Source of the DNA: Epiperipatus broadwayi
Lineage: Eukaryota; Onychophora; Udeonychophora; Euonychophora; Peripatidae
Assembly: GCA_028023455.1 (NCBI GenBank)
Contig: JAQFVV010000444.1
Coordinates: 498,001-562,000 of the forward strand
Length of the DNA: 64,000 nt
Direction: 5' to 3'
The notes under the pieces are model-generated. The model saw nothing but the letters and a program-made list of their open reading frames with translations, did no database searches and was not told the DNA's origin. A program made the translations under genes and the position numbers. Below are positions 37,366-49,347 of this stretch, in pieces (the stretch's first letter is position 1; every line of letters starts with the position of its first letter).

Positions 37366-37853
37366 TATATATATATATGTAAAATAAATATATATATTTC
37401 AATTATAATTATATATATATATAACTAATTCTAAAAAAGACTGTTATTAGTACTTAAGCTATCATTATCAATCAATCAAATCAAGTGATACAAGGCAGCC
37501 TATGTCAACTTACACATCTAAGAGTACATTGTGTATTTCCACTCCATTTTGTATTTTAAACGTTAATATCTTATTATGCAATTATCCAGATCGACTTCAT
37601 AAGCATTTGATTTTATTAATTGGGATCATTTCCTGTCAATATTAAAATATTTTTCTTCCTAAATATATATTTTCTATTTTTATTATTGAAAAACTTTTCT
37701 TTTAAATCAGGCATGGGCAACTTTTTCCATTTAGGACTCATGAGATATAACTCATCAAAAATTGGATCCTTCTAAAATATATATATATTTTTAAATCATA
37801 TAAGTTTTCCATAAGTTGTTTTGTTGATATAATTGTGAAAAAAGTGTGCTGTT
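37366..37853. other. (TA)n tracts and a possible hAT-type end
   Basis: After the TA runs, CAGGCATGGGCAACTTTTTC (about 37710) resembles the CAG/TGGGCAA terminus of hAT DNA transposons. No matching inverted end or 8-bp duplication is seen. Confidence 0.25.
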
Positions 37854-37854
37854 G

Positions 37855-37939
37855 TCAAGTGTTGGTGGCCTAGTGGTTAGCATAGCTGCCTTCCAAGCAG
37901 CTGGCCTGGGTTCACTTCCCGGTCAATGCATTAAAAAGG
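37855..37939 (+). repeat. tRNA-Gly(TCC)-like SINE head
   Basis: GTGTTGGTGGCCTAGTGG, then an intact anticodon arm GCTGC-CTTCCAA-GCAGC (anticodon TCC, Gly), a T arm CTGGG-TTCACTT-CCCGG and acceptor TCAATGC. It is close to a functional tRNA-Gly, but the T loop TTCACTT deviates from TTCRANN in the same way as the SINE at 15035. The 5' TCAAG lead-in is also shared, so I call a SINE rather than a tRNA gene. A short AAAAAGGGGGG tail follows; the duplication is unclear. Confidence 0.75.
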
Positions 37940-39328
37940 GGGGGATGTTGTTCACGTGGTCTCTGATCACAGCATAATATTTAAAAAAGTATATATCTTG
38001 TAATTGTCTTTCTGTCAAGTCAGTTTCTTACAAGCTTATGCCTCATTACTTGCAGTTTGTATTGAATGCTTATAAAAAATTAACGATTACCACAAACAGA
38101 AACTCTTTTTATCCTAAAATCACAACCCAGATTGGTTTTCTTTACTTATGCTTGCAGTTAATCCCAATTGTAGATGTTTTGAAACAAATTCTTTTCCAAT
38201 TTTTTTTATCATCTTCATTTGCCTTCCAAAAATCAAAGTTTAGCAATATTTAAATAAATTTATTTAGATATAAATTTAAGTTTTTTTTTTCTCTTCTTAC
38301 CATTACAACTGATAAAGATAAATATTATTAATGTCATATTTACAGGGTATAGTCTTTTAACTGCATGCATTTAACCCAATGCTGATATAATGAAATGATT
38401 GCCTTGCTGGTTTGGTATAGTGGTAGATTAACAGACACTGGAATAAAGTCCATGAATTATAGCTGGTTTGTCACGACTGCACTAGAACTTCCTGAACAAT
38501 AAGCTACTTGACAATTATTTTAATCCAACAATTTAAAATAGATATTATTTATTGCTCTTAAATACCTCAAAAACACTAATTAACAGAAAATCTTAAATCT
38601 AATTTAATTCTAAAACTTTTATTGTCTAACATAAGATCCGCATGTATATCACTGTACTTAAAAATAAACATTTTGATTCAATACTATTCCAAAATACTTT
38701 TTGTTAAATTTATTTGTTTCCAATTGAGTATTTTTTATAACTAACATAGCTAATCTATTAGATTAATTAAACATTGATAATCATTAATCAACATTATCAA
38801 ATTAAAAAATATAGATGTCTCAAAACCAATTTAGGAACAACTTTTCCCATAGTAAAATGTGTTAATTCATATCAATATATATATATAGGCCTTTAAATAT
38901 ACATAAAAGATAAATTTAATCTTCAACATTGTATCATTTCAATTAAAACATTTTTCATAATTCAGTTTTTTTTTTTTTTTGGAGCTAACATAATTTTTCA
39001 GTTAAGTAATACTGACGATGAAGATTTTCTGCTTCTATTTAGAAGATGTATTTTTATATGCCAAATGATAACTATTTTTTATTTATTAAGAGAAATTTAT
39101 TATACATACAAACCAATATACAAATTCGTTATTACATGCCATCACAATATAGCATAAATTAATTTATCTTGTTACATGATGTTTTCAGTTGGGAATGACA
39201 GTTTTAATGTGTCTATTTCTATGTATGTAAGTGCTTCTCCGGCGATTTAATTCTGTAGACTTAGCAATCATCTTCTTTACTTGAAGATTTTCCAAGTGGG
39301 GTTTACTAAATAATCTGGAGTTATTAAA
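37940..39328. other. No secure feature
   Basis: AT-rich. Around 38404-38470 GGTTTGGTATAGTGGTAGAT looks like a tRNA D arm or A box without a matching B box, possibly an old tRNA-derived scrap. Confidence 0.3.
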
Positions 39329-39650
39329 TTATCTCTTTGTTTGATTTTTTTTTCTACGATTTTTCTTAGTTCCATTCCCTGCGGATCTACCAATTTCCCC
39401 CATAGTGATTTTACATAGTATGCACCATAAGGCAAAGTACATGAAAATTGTAAGCCTTATTTCTGCATAAACACCTTGTTTGATGCATCTTTTAATGGGT
39501 ATAAATTGCCCAAATGGATTGTTTATCCATCTTGTAATGAATGTTCTATGGTAATTTAGATTATTGCATCTTATAACTATATGATCAGTGGATTTCTTTT
39601 CCCTGCCCCACATCTGGCACATAGGGTCTATTTTCTTTATGTTTGTTCAG
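39329..39650 (-). pseudogene. LINE ORF2 C-terminal fragment
   Basis: The minus-strand frame reads MCQMWGREKKSTDHIVIRCN near its start, resembling the 'C..C....ST.HI...C' zinc-knuckle-like motif at the C-terminus of many LINE polymerases (second Cys replaced by Trp). A Trp/Phe-rich helix (FMYFALWCILCK) and a basic tail (KKNRRKKNQTKR) then end at a stop. No RT domain is attached. A 5'-truncated LINE insertion is the likely origin. Confidence 0.45.
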
Positions 39651-40574
39651 TGTACCAGGAAGGCATGATAACTATTGAGTATCTTATAATTAAGCAACAA
39701 AAACATTTACTGAAGGCTTTAAAAATTCACTGCAAATAACAGACTTAGAAGCAGTAATTCACTATTTACTCAACTCCAATGCTAACTATTATAACATTGA
39801 GTAATCTATGGATACTATATAGTAATGTCATATCCACATCCCCAAATTTTTTCTGACTTTCAGCTTTATCAGTAAAAAGCTTTTTACTTGCAAATTAATA
39901 AAATTAAAAAACGTCCAGATTGTGAATGTCAAGATATTTTTATACTTTTTATCATGCATACTTTTAGAATGTAAGCTTTCAGGATATAAATATTTTTTAT
40001 AGCAAAATTTTCATTCATGTAATTTGAGTTAGATAGGAATTGAAGATTATATTAAACATTTAATAAAGTAAAATTTAATAAGTTTTCTATAAGAACATTT
40101 AAAATTACTTTATAATAAAATCAAATTAAAGCATAGTGAGATTAAAATTAACAGCAAATGGAATTTATTGCCTTGTCTTGATTCCTACATTATATTCAAT
40201 ATTGAAATCTGAAGATTTTCAGATTTTATATAAATTTTAAGAATCCTATGTATTTAAATAGACTGATAAAAAATTCCAAGGATAAAATAAATCATGCTGA
40301 TAAATATCAAATTGTGTATTTTATTGTGTGCTATGACCTAATTGTTCACCCATCTACTATGATATGAACAAGACTACTTTGTTTACCTTTTGTCAATATA
40401 GAATGTAAATCTAATGTTCAACTTAATTCTTCTATTATTTATCATGAGAAAAATTCTTGTATACTGATTGATTTTAGAAAATTAGCATTGAATGGAATGA
40501 ACAGAATGATATGAAAAAATTAAGAAAGCCAGCATGCTCTGGAATTTTAGTTGATAATTAAGCCTGCATTCTGC
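39651..40574. other. No recognised feature
   Basis: AT-rich sequence without protein or repeat motifs. Confidence 0.4.
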
Positions 40575-41000
40575 CTATTTTTCTTCTATGTATTTAAATG
40601 GATATTGTCATATACATGAGGGGTCAGAGTGACTCAAGGTCAATATGGGTATGACAATAATATTGACATCAGCATGGGATTTAGGAATTCTATCATCAGA
40701 TTTTCAATGTTATGGATGGCTGAAGAGTTGGAGGTTGGAGTGGGTTGAAGCCTGTCCATTAAAGTTTAAGGATTTTCTATCTTAATATAAACTGATCACT
40801 GTATATATATATATATATATATTGGAGATGGTAGTCTGGACCAACTGAAAGTGCTGGTTTAGCACAAAATAGTATTTTGGTGATTATTTACATTTTCTGC
40901 ATGTGTCTTTGGTCATGTGTATCAGTAGTATGAGATAGTGTGAATAGTAAAGGCACTTGAAATTCTGAGTTCAAATCCCCTAATTGATAATTAACAGGTT
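40575..41000 (+). repeat. Hammerhead-family repeat, full-length copy with broken core
   Basis: Full order is present: TATTTAAATGGATATTGTC, GAGGGGTCAGAGTGACTC, TCTATCATCAGATTTTCAAT, GAAGAGTTGGAGG, CCTGTCCATTAAAGTTTAAG, a (TA)n run and GGAGATGGTAGTCTGGACC. The ribozyme region (40835-40885) has CCAACTGAAAGTG, so CTGATGA has lost bases, though stem II GTGCTGGTTTAGCAC is intact. A tRNA-like end follows with GAGTTCAAATCCCC. Catalysis should be lost. Confidence 0.85.
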
Positions 41001-41176
41001 TTTTTTATTTTAATAATTGATTACCATACATTTCATGCACTGTGCTAAAAATGTGTTTGGCTATCAATGTTTTATAATATATTTACTCAATTTATGGAAT
41101 AAACATGTTATTTTATTTACAGATTTTATAGTGTTTAAATATATATAAACAAAGTAAACTGTTTGTCTACTTAGTA

Positions 41177-41366
41177 ATTAGATATGTTTAGCAATGGTGT
41201 TGTCAGAAAATATCTATTATAGACAATCCTAAGACTAAACTATTTTGGTCTCTTACCCAATAATATCTTTTTGGTTTTATTGAGTACTTCAAAAAAGTAC
41301 TTTAGACATTGGACTATCAACAGTAATTGATGATTTTCTAGCAACACCATTGATAAACATATCTAT
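41177..41366. repeat. Small foldback element
   Basis: ATTAGATATGTTTAGCAATG + GTGTTG at 41177 is inverted as CAACACCATTGATAAACATA at 41342-41361. The interior is only partly palindromic. About 190 bp; no clear duplication. Confidence 0.6.
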
Positions 41367-43130
41367 AGTTATTTCATGAAAGTAGTCCCACATTTTATTT
41401 TGCTCACATCATAATAAACCCATAAAAATATTTAATCTAATATATATATATATATGTGTATATATATATATACACACACATTAAATGACAACTGTTAAAT
41501 GGAATCCCTGATTACTCATTCTTACTATAGTTATTCAATATAATAAAGATCATTTTGCTTTATTATTATATTGTGTAAGCAGATAATTAAGAAATTAAAT
41601 ATGTATATATTTCCTAAGAAGTGCCTCATAATATGTATGTCTCCCATGGCCATGATCTGAAGTTTTAGTACAAGAAGAAAATTTTTAAAACTTTTTATGT
41701 GCAAACAATTTCAGGATTTTTTTAAATAGAAGATTCATAGCCAAATTAGCTAATCATTTTACAGTGATTAATAAATAAGGATCTAATTGTTCTTAGCTTA
41801 GCTCAAAGATAAATGTTTCAAATTAATTTGTATTGAATGTCAATGGTTATAAAACAAAACAATTATAATAAAATGTGCCTTTTATTAAATAATGAGTGAG
41901 TTGTCTAAGTGGAAGATCACATAACATTCCAAATACTATAATGATGGACTGTGCTTCAATTCAGAAGCTTTTGTATTTAGGACTATGCAAAGGAACTTAT
42001 AACAAGCAGACATCCAAAAATTATTTCTTTGGATATCATGTGTCATTCAAGCACTGAAGTAACAGATTGAACTTCAATCTGTGAGTATTTATATCTTATA
42101 TTCATTATGTTAATATTACTAAACCACACATGACCATTAGTAGTAGCATCATGATTGTGCATGCTGAATTAGTGTTAACCTTTATAGTTGCAATTACCTG
42201 TGCTCTAATGACTTATTTGGATAATAATTTGTTTATTTGATTATATTAATAATGATGTTTTAAAGCGTTTGTAATTTTTATTTTTAGTATCTAATCACAA
42301 ATTTTATAAGCATTTGTATAAACATGAAAAACTTCATAACATGCTGCTTAGCATATCTGGCTTTTATGCCTTTGGAGTTTAAATTGGAACTGGAAAAAAA
42401 TGTAATATTTTTAGGTCTCATATAAGCTTAAGATTTTATTTTATGTGGCATATTTATAGCTAATCAATCATTCATTTAGTAAATGAATGTGAGTTATTCT
42501 GTAGTTGTTAATCTTACCTAGTAAAGTCTTACTCTTGGCAATTTTCTTTGATAGATGATTGAAAAACATTTGCTCACAATGAGCTATTTTAAAAAAGTTG
42601 TTTTATCTTAATAAATATAGAGGAGTTATCCAGAGTAAATAAAACAACAGTAATAGCTTTTCTAATATGACTAAGGATTACTTTTGCAGCACGAACTGTT
42701 TATATTCTACCAAGCATAAAAAATTAATTGATCATAAAAAGACCCGAGTAAATTGGAAAATGGCAACGTAAAGAATTGAGTTCTCATTTGCTCTTCAAAA
42801 ATAATTTGCAAAGCCTCAATAATCTTTAAATTTGTATTTGGATAGACCATAATAAATAATCTTTAAACAAATATATTACTGTATAGATTGTACAAATTGA
42901 AGTTTAATCCTATTTAAAAAGGACAGTATCGTTTGGTTTTCTTATTCTCAAACCTGTTTGGTATATCTTGGCAATGCAACGATTGGACTAAAAAATATAT
43001 TATTTTGAAAGTGTGTCTTTGTATATATGTAAGAATTATCATATATCCTAAGATTAAAATTTCCATCAGAATTATTTGTATGTTATAAAGTTTCTAATAT
43101 AGCAGGCATAAAATTGAAACCATGATTTTA
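41367..43130. other. No recognised feature apart from a TA/TG microsatellite
   Basis: A (TA)n(TG)(TA)n(CA)n run lies at 41437-41480. The rest is AT-rich without a supported feature. Confidence 0.4.
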
Positions 43131-43658
43131 AATAGATAGTAACTCCGAACAATGAAAGCAATAAGAATAAAACTGAATGGACAAAGATGTTGTAACAGCC
43201 TTTAATATCGATCAATATTCTATGCTATGTTTATAAGGAAAAGATTAAATAATAATTTTAATAACTTTGAAAACTTTAACTGACTATGTAAGAAATTAAA
43301 ATATACATAAATCTATGATAGAATTAAATACAAGAAATATCACACTATTCAATATTTAAATTTTCCAACACTATTTGTGGGCTATCCAAATTTTCTAGGT
43401 GGGTACAGCAATATGAGATGGCACTGAGAGTAGTTGGTCATGTGAAAGTCTGAGTTCGAATCCCGCATATATTACATATATAAATGCAGGTTTAAGCCTG
43501 TACAATATAGTAAATTAAGAAAGTTTTCAAGATTATTAAAATGATTATTAATTAATCTTACCTTGCAACTGTCAAAGAAAAGAATTGTTAGTTTCATTCC
43601 TGTTGTTTACATTGTTCTGAATTACTATCTATTTAATGTCTTAGTTGCTGTAGGAAAT
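43131..43658. repeat. Terminal-inverted-repeat element with nested tRNA-like module
   Basis: AAATAGATAGTAACTCCGAA at 43131 is inverted at about 43638-43658 (TTCTGAATTACTATCTATTT). The pairing continues through AACAATG and the AATAAAACT / AGTTTCATTCCTGTT blocks for about 50 bp. The left terminus also occurs alone at 8067. The element carries the segment at 43385-43510 that matches the 3' part of the hammerhead repeat. Confidence 0.6.
43385..43510 (+). repeat. tRNA-like 3' module of the hammerhead family, ribozyme absent
   Basis: ATATGAGATGGCACTGAGAG, GGTCATGTGAAAGTCTGAG and the near-perfect B box AGTTCGAATCCC, followed by ATATATTACATATATAAAT, correspond to the part downstream of the ribozyme in the copy at 61400-61500. 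The hammerhead itself is missing. Confidence 0.6.
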
Positions 43659-43819
43659 TGGTTAAATTTAATTTAAAGTTTGACAACATATAGGTAGCAG
43701 TGCTGAGTGGCGCGTGATATTTTTGTATTTAATTCCAGCATTGTTTTATATATATTCTCATTTTACGTATAGGTAAAAAGAATTTTAATAAATAAACAAC
43801 TGAGAAAGAGTAAAGGAGA

Positions 43820-43945
43820 AGATAGTATTCACACAGCTTGCTAAATGCCAGATCGCAAAGATTTGAGCATTTTTATTGTTGTTTATCCACTAGCTAAGAA
43901 TTCTAGATATCTATTTATTAACTAATGTTAGTTGGTAATATGGGT
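43820..43945 (+). repeat. Dispersed repeat fragment related to 48545-48680
   Basis: AGCTTGCTAAATGCCAGATCG, TGTTTATCCACTAGCTAAGA and a TTAACTAATGTTAGTTGG end share order with ATGCTTGCCGAATGCTATG, GTTTGCCTATTAGCTGAGAA and the CCACCATTAGTCAG block at 48575-48645. The similarity is modest. Confidence 0.35.
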
Positions 43946-44449
43946 TGACATAAACCAGCTTCCTCAAAAAAATGCCTCTTGAAAAATAACTTTATTAAGC
44001 TTGGAATCGAATTTTAAGTTATGGGTATGGCAAATGGATATGCAGTTTCATAAAACGTATATATAATAAAGTAAAGTATAGTTGTAGAAAAATGAGGAAT
44101 GGCAAGTCTGGTGTATATATATATCTCATGATTTGAAGTAGTTGTGGTCAATTTTAAATATATGGTCGGAAAAAAACTAAATTAATACTTACTAAAATAC
44201 ACTTCAAGAAACAAGATGTACTTACTCAAGCTAAGTCTCACATAGCTCCTAAAATGTCACACTGCTGTTTTTGCATTTATTATGTAAATTTATTCTGCAA
44301 GTATTATTCTTTATAAAGCAATGCTTATTCACAACAATCAATTCTATTTGAAAAAGATTTTAATGGATGTGCTTTACATATAATTTTGAAAGTTGTATAC
44401 TAAACAGAAAAGCATTATAGAGACTTTAAGTCATACAGAGATATGAAGG

Positions 44450-44765
44450 GACATATTTTGGAAATAAGAAGGATTGACCAAGAATAGACGGATGAGAGAA
44501 CAAGTAGGTATCACTGAAAGAATTAAGAGGCTGGAATGGAGTTGGGTTGATCATATAGATAGAAAAAATAATAATAGATGGACATTAAAATTTTAAACTG
44601 GATGGAGCCTAAAATATTATAAACGATTTATAAAATGATATTGTGTCAGATGACTAAACGAGTTAAGAAAGTTTGCTAGAGTGAAGTGGAAAGCTAAGGA
44701 TCGGAGAAAGAACCTCGACAAATCTTCATTCTGTAGTGGAATGATAATAATTGAAAATAATGATG
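44450..44765 (+). pseudogene. RTE-type LINE ORF2 C-terminus
   Basis: Across frames the plus strand reads MREQVGITERIKRLEWSWV + DHI near 44490, then NNNRWTLK, ARVKWKAKDRRKNL and FILQWNDN. This is the C-terminal tail of RTE-like LINEs ('RI.RLKW.GHV.R..D.RW...', then 'W...AKDR..W..L.E.FI.QW...G'). It is followed by short TGATAATAATTG/AATGATGA repeats, typical of RTE 3' ends. The same C-terminus occurs on the minus strand at 60703-60895. Confidence 0.65.
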
Positions 44766-45739
44766 AACAATTTGTAATCTAAAAAAGAATGATTAATAAT
44801 CATTTAAGTATATATTGACATGTGGCTATTCTGAATAAATGTTTATTAAAGAATAGCATTTGCAAATTAAATTTGGAAATAAGCATATTAAATTCAACAC
44901 CCCTTTTTTATGTGATTATTTTGAAATGGCCTGGTGTTGTATAATGAAGTATCTTTTTATCACGCTTACAACCTGATTTCAAATCCAGGTTAAGTAAATT
45001 TGAAATTTTTTTCATCAAACTTAGATTTTTTTTAAAAAAATATTTAGCTTCTTATTTTCCAATACTGGATATAAAACAGTTCACACCATCATCAAACAGT
45101 TGTTTTTCTACGAAGGGATGTAGAGATTATTGCTCATTTGCAGATTAATTAAAAGCTATTTTGTCTTATTTTTACCTATATAACATAATTAAAAGGTTAT
45201 GAGTACTTTATTGTATTACATATATAAATTATTAATAAGACAAGTTTAAACGATAGGTAATGTTATGCAATTTAAAAATTATATATGTGTGAATGTTTGG
45301 ATGAGAATATTTTATTGTGTAATATATATGCAATTACTAGACAAGTTTATAAGAATAGTGATAATGTGTTTCTTCGGTATATTATATGTATGTTATATTA
45401 CTGCGTTAAAAATTATTATATCACAAAATAAAAATTATTATTATTAATCTTCACCAATCTATTATGAATATTTGTTACGTGAATATATACAAAATTCTGT
45501 TTAATCAATAATGCCTTATATTCTTTTTAAAACAAAACAATCTTTACTTCATCTATTTGTATCAGTGAGAATTGAATAACTCAGTATTATTTCTTATAGT
45601 TAAAAAAATAAAAAAATAAAAAGAACAAGTTTATTTTTTAATTACTTTATAAATGTTTAATTATAAATTAAACATTTATAATATTATTTAATTTAAATCA
45701 ACTCGTCGAAATCAGCTTTTTAAATTAAATTCTGATTTT

Positions 45740-46491
45740 CAGGTAAGTTAATAGATAAGTATTCTCAGATAAACTTGTAATAAAATTTATTAAACGATAA
45801 TAATAAACATATTCTTTTGCGTCACTATTTTACATCTACTGCCGATGGGGAAGGGGTAACCGTCATTTTTCGCCTTTGATTGCCAGGCTGATCTACGTTC
45901 ATAACACGATGTATGGGGAGCGGATATTGATGATAGACTTCATTCTCCGGCTACGAAGCCTCGTTCTGGATGGAGCATGGTTTAAGGTAATTAGTTGATT
46001 ACAGATTGGATTGGTTAAAGAAATTAAGCGCGAACTCATTAGCTGACACAAGGTTGATTGATTTATGTCGGTCCATCGCACGACGCGGTATCATTGATTC
46101 CGAATGCTCCAAATTATTATAAGAACGGCGACCAAAACTTATAAGGAGTTAAATTTGTTTAACGAACGAAACGTCATTTCGTATCCGAGTTCGTATCGCG
46201 GAGGTGCCGACTCCGAAGCCGCTTGCCAGTTCCCTTTCCGAGTTCCGTTTCAAATACCCCGGTGTTTGTCAGAGAGTTATCAAAATCCCGAGTTTCTTCC
46301 ACCGGTAGATCGTTTCTTCCTAAGCGGACATCCGAAGCGCAGATTGCCCAACGCAAGCAAGATCGAAATTTGGCTTCAGGAAAAGGAAAATCCTTTTACA
46401 ATTTTGAACCTTTAGCCTCATACTGGAGAAGAAATAGTAGTAATAATAATTATAAATAAATAAAAAATAAACGTCGTATTAACGACAGTCT
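45740..46491 (+). promoter_or_regulatory. GC/CpG-richer island, candidate promoter and 5' UTR
   Basis: From about 45840 the composition shifts to near-balanced GC with many CpGs (CGATGGGGAAGG, CGCACGACGCGG, GAACGAACGAAACGTC, CCGAGTTCG, CGCGGAGG), unique in the window. It contains a 103-codon ATG frame (46104-46415) overlapping a second open frame ending at 46456; both have ordinary codon use, so one may be coding or a leader ORF. A consensus donor CAG|GTAAGT lies at 45740-45750, and another (CAAG|GTAAGA) near 46835. The island is immediately 5' of the candidate first exon. Confidence 0.45.
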
Positions 46492-46570
46492 ATGCAGCGA
46501 ATTAAAGAGGAAGACGAACCGTCCCACTGTTCAGCGTGTACTTTGCCAACTTGTACGATGCTATATACGG
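46492..46570 (+). CDS. Candidate first coding exon of a host gene
   Basis: The ATG at 46492 is preceded in frame by stops and opens MQRIKEEDEPSHCSACTLPT, then CTMLYT, ending one base into a codon at a possible donor G|GTACTA (46571). IKEE is a SUMOylation-type motif common near the N-terminus of transcription factors. Splicing to the exon at 47958 would join in phase (G + AT gives Asp), continuing PSYADSIRKSGAWGSHTAYD. The donor deviates from consensus, and the unspliced frame runs only to 46696. I do not recognise the protein. The call rests on composition, frame matching and context. Confidence 0.35.
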
Positions 46571-47957
46571 GTACTATATCTTTCTATTGGAGTTATTTTA
46601 TTATTAATATTATAATATTTTATTGCTCATTGTATATATACATTTATGTGAACAAACACATTTCCTCATGTGTACACATATACTATGTGTGTGTGTGATT
46701 GTATATATATATGCATAGTTATAAATACATGTGAATATATATATATGTGTGTGTGTGTAAGTGCGTGTGGATTTATAACATATATGTATACATATATATA
46801 ATTACAATTATTATTATTAACTACTTTTTGCAAGGTAAGATTTATAAATATAACAAAAACTGCAACTTTTACTCTCCTGCCTCCGAATTAAAACCTATAT
46901 CCTGATTTCGTAATCAATTTTATGTAACCTGTTTTTAAGATTACTGTTCTCTTCTCGAAAACTATCTCAAAATTTCTTCTCCTTTATGTATCTATATTTT
47001 TTGCACTTGCACTTTTTTTTCCTTGAGATTACATCACACTTGCTTCATAATATTTATTTATTTTTCCAACATCCAAGCTTTTATATTCCTTTTCGGTAGC
47101 TTATATAGGCAAATGTGTTGTATATATACATCATACATGATATAAAGTTTATCACATCTTTAGACTATTTTATTTTTATTTGATAATAATCTGGTGATAT
47201 TAAATATTAATTTATTTTTTAAATGTTTCTTTTTTAAAAAGAAAGGATTTTAAGATTAATCATACAGTAGATAATAACTCCAGAAACAAATAGAAAACGA
47301 AAAGTAAAAAAAAAAAACAGACAATAAAGAAACCCTAAAATTTCCGCGCAAATATATTTAATCCTAAGTAGCTCCGTTTCATATCATTTTTATTTTTATT
47401 TTTCTTTCTTTTCCTCCTGACTGGCGGCTTAATCAGAATCAATTGAAAGTAAGTTAAACACGGAAGCCTTAGTATAATTTTACTTTTGTCCCCCTTCTTC
47501 ATGCCAGTTACTCCGATGGGTTTCTCCTAGCACTCTTTCGGCTGTAAGAAAGAGTTGTAGGCAATTTATATTTTTAGAGTTAGCAACGTGCTAATCCCCC
47601 CCTCCCCCGTAATCGTCCCTTTAATTTTCATCGCTTCATAGATTTTTAGCAGGATGCACAACTATTATACTCACACTTTCATCACTTTAAGTCATGGTAA
47701 TTTTCCTGGGCTATAGATATGCGTTTACCTTACGAATAAATGATACATCTCTATCAAACACACTGTAAAAAATCTATTTGTAGGAAATGAAACACAATGT
47801 CCGATCCAACGTTCTGTTAGGGCTAATTTGTTGGATAACGTAAATAATTGACGGTAGCGGGTTTCATTTCTATTTAATCTAAAAATTATTATTTATATAT
47901 AAAAAATATGCTAAGAACGTAATAATATCTTTTTTTTCTTTCTCTCTCATTATCTAG
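46571..47957 (+). other. Candidate intron with TA/TG microsatellites
   Basis: AT-rich with (TG)n and (TA)n tracts at 46685-46800. The 3' end has a strong pyrimidine tract, TCTTTTTTTTCTTTCTCTCTC, and ATTATCTAG at 47957. A less AT-rich patch at 47340-47640 includes a CCCCCCTCCCCCG run near 47597. Confidence 0.35.
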
Positions 47958-48032
47958 ATCCATCATACGCGGACTCAATAAGGAAAAGCGGCGCGTGGGG
48001 ATCTCATACAGCGTACGACACTCAAAACTCAG
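47958..48032 (+). CDS. Candidate internal exon, 75 bp, splice-bounded
   Basis: This GC-rich 75-bp block sits between a textbook acceptor (long pyrimidine tract then TATCTAG) and a donor CAG|GTAAAT. It is a multiple of three. With phase 2+72+1 it reads PSYADSIRKSGAWGSHTAYD + TQNS. A second frame is also open (SIIRGLNKEKRRVGISYSV), and the third has a stop. The contrast in base composition with both flanks is sharp. The phase matches the end of the candidate exon at 46492-46570. Further exons were not identified downstream in this window. Confidence 0.5.
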
Positions 48033-49347
48033 GTAAATAAATTAAACATTTTATTCGGTATTTATTTATTTGTAGTAATTTTAGAAAGAATAATTAATTA
48101 CAAATTATTTTATTAAAATATGTATTTGTCGTGAGACTCGCTTGTATATAACTAATACACTGTTAATGTATATTTATCTGTCTAAGGGAATATTAGTGAG
48201 TATTATTTTGAATACAGAAAAAACATTGCATCTCAAACAAAACTGACTATCCACAGGTTGTAAATTATTGGATGTCATTTTTTGCCCGTTAAAAATTCTT
48301 TGTTGATTGCAAATATTATTTACAGACATTGAAAGCTATAAAAATTATAGAGAATTATTAATTATTAGTAGCAATAAATCTTAATTTTTAAAAAAATACA
48401 TAATGCACATCTATTTTATATCAAGAAAATTCTTCTTTTTGTAATCTATATATATAGTAAAGAAAGGGAGGAGGGGGTCAAAACAATTTTTAAATACCTC
48501 AACTATAGGATAAAGACTGTATAACAACTTATAGAGGAATAGAGAATAAAAATGCATTACTCATCATGCTTGCCGAATGCTATGTGGTGATCGTTTGCCT
48601 ATTAGCTGAGAATACCAATTTACCAACCACCATTAGTCAGTTATCTATATTAATTATAGACCGGTTACCAGAAAGTAAAATCTTAAACCTGATCTAAAGC
48701 TGATAAAACTTTCAAGATTTATTATATATTTTAGACAACCCGTATTCAAATTCATGAATAAGCATATAATATTTCTGATACTGTTATATATCGATAGACA
48801 TATCTATCCATATTTATAGAAAAAAAATATAATGATAGATTAGGTTAAAAATTTTTATTGCAGACTGGAATTTATATATGATATGATATCCATCACCTAC
48901 ATATATGTGTTTGTATAATTTCTTAATTAAAATTTTTTTATCACGAGATTAGTTAGTTAGTTTTATATTTTAATTAAAATACTATTTGTCAAATTAAATT
49001 CTTTTTACTGTTTTGTTGTTGTTGTTGTTGTTATTATGATTACAAGTGATGAAAATATATACTTATATATATATATAAAAAACAACAACAAACCAGTATA
49101 TTTGTATTCATTATTATCACATATATTCACTTTCATGTACTGTATTCAATTTGTTAAAAAATAAATAAACTTTTAGTATAAACATGTATTAGCATTAATT
49201 TAAAATATTCATGTTACATATAAAATTTATAAAAGCATGAGTAAAATACTAGTATGTTGTTTTCTTTTAAACAAAAAGTGATTTCTGATTAAATAAATAT
49301 TTTGGTATAAAAAACATTAAATGATCTAGTGATAAAGACAAATTTTA
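48033..49347. other. Candidate intronic AT-rich sequence
   Basis: No open frame of note. A dispersed repeat fragment at 48545-48680 resembles 43820-43945. (TTG)n at about 49010 and (TA)n at 49060 are short. Confidence 0.35.

Noticed and set aside
37705-37730. hAT transposon end (CAGGCATGGGCAACTTTTTC)
   Set aside because: No inverted partner end or 8-bp duplication could be located, so it is not listed as an element.
37855-37939. Functional tRNA-Gly(TCC) gene
   Set aside because: The T loop is TTCACTT rather than TTCRANN, and the TCAAG lead-in and B-box change are shared with the SINE at 15035.
38404-38470. tRNA gene suggested by GGTATAGTGGTAGAT
   Set aside because: No matching T arm, B box or acceptor pairing could be found.
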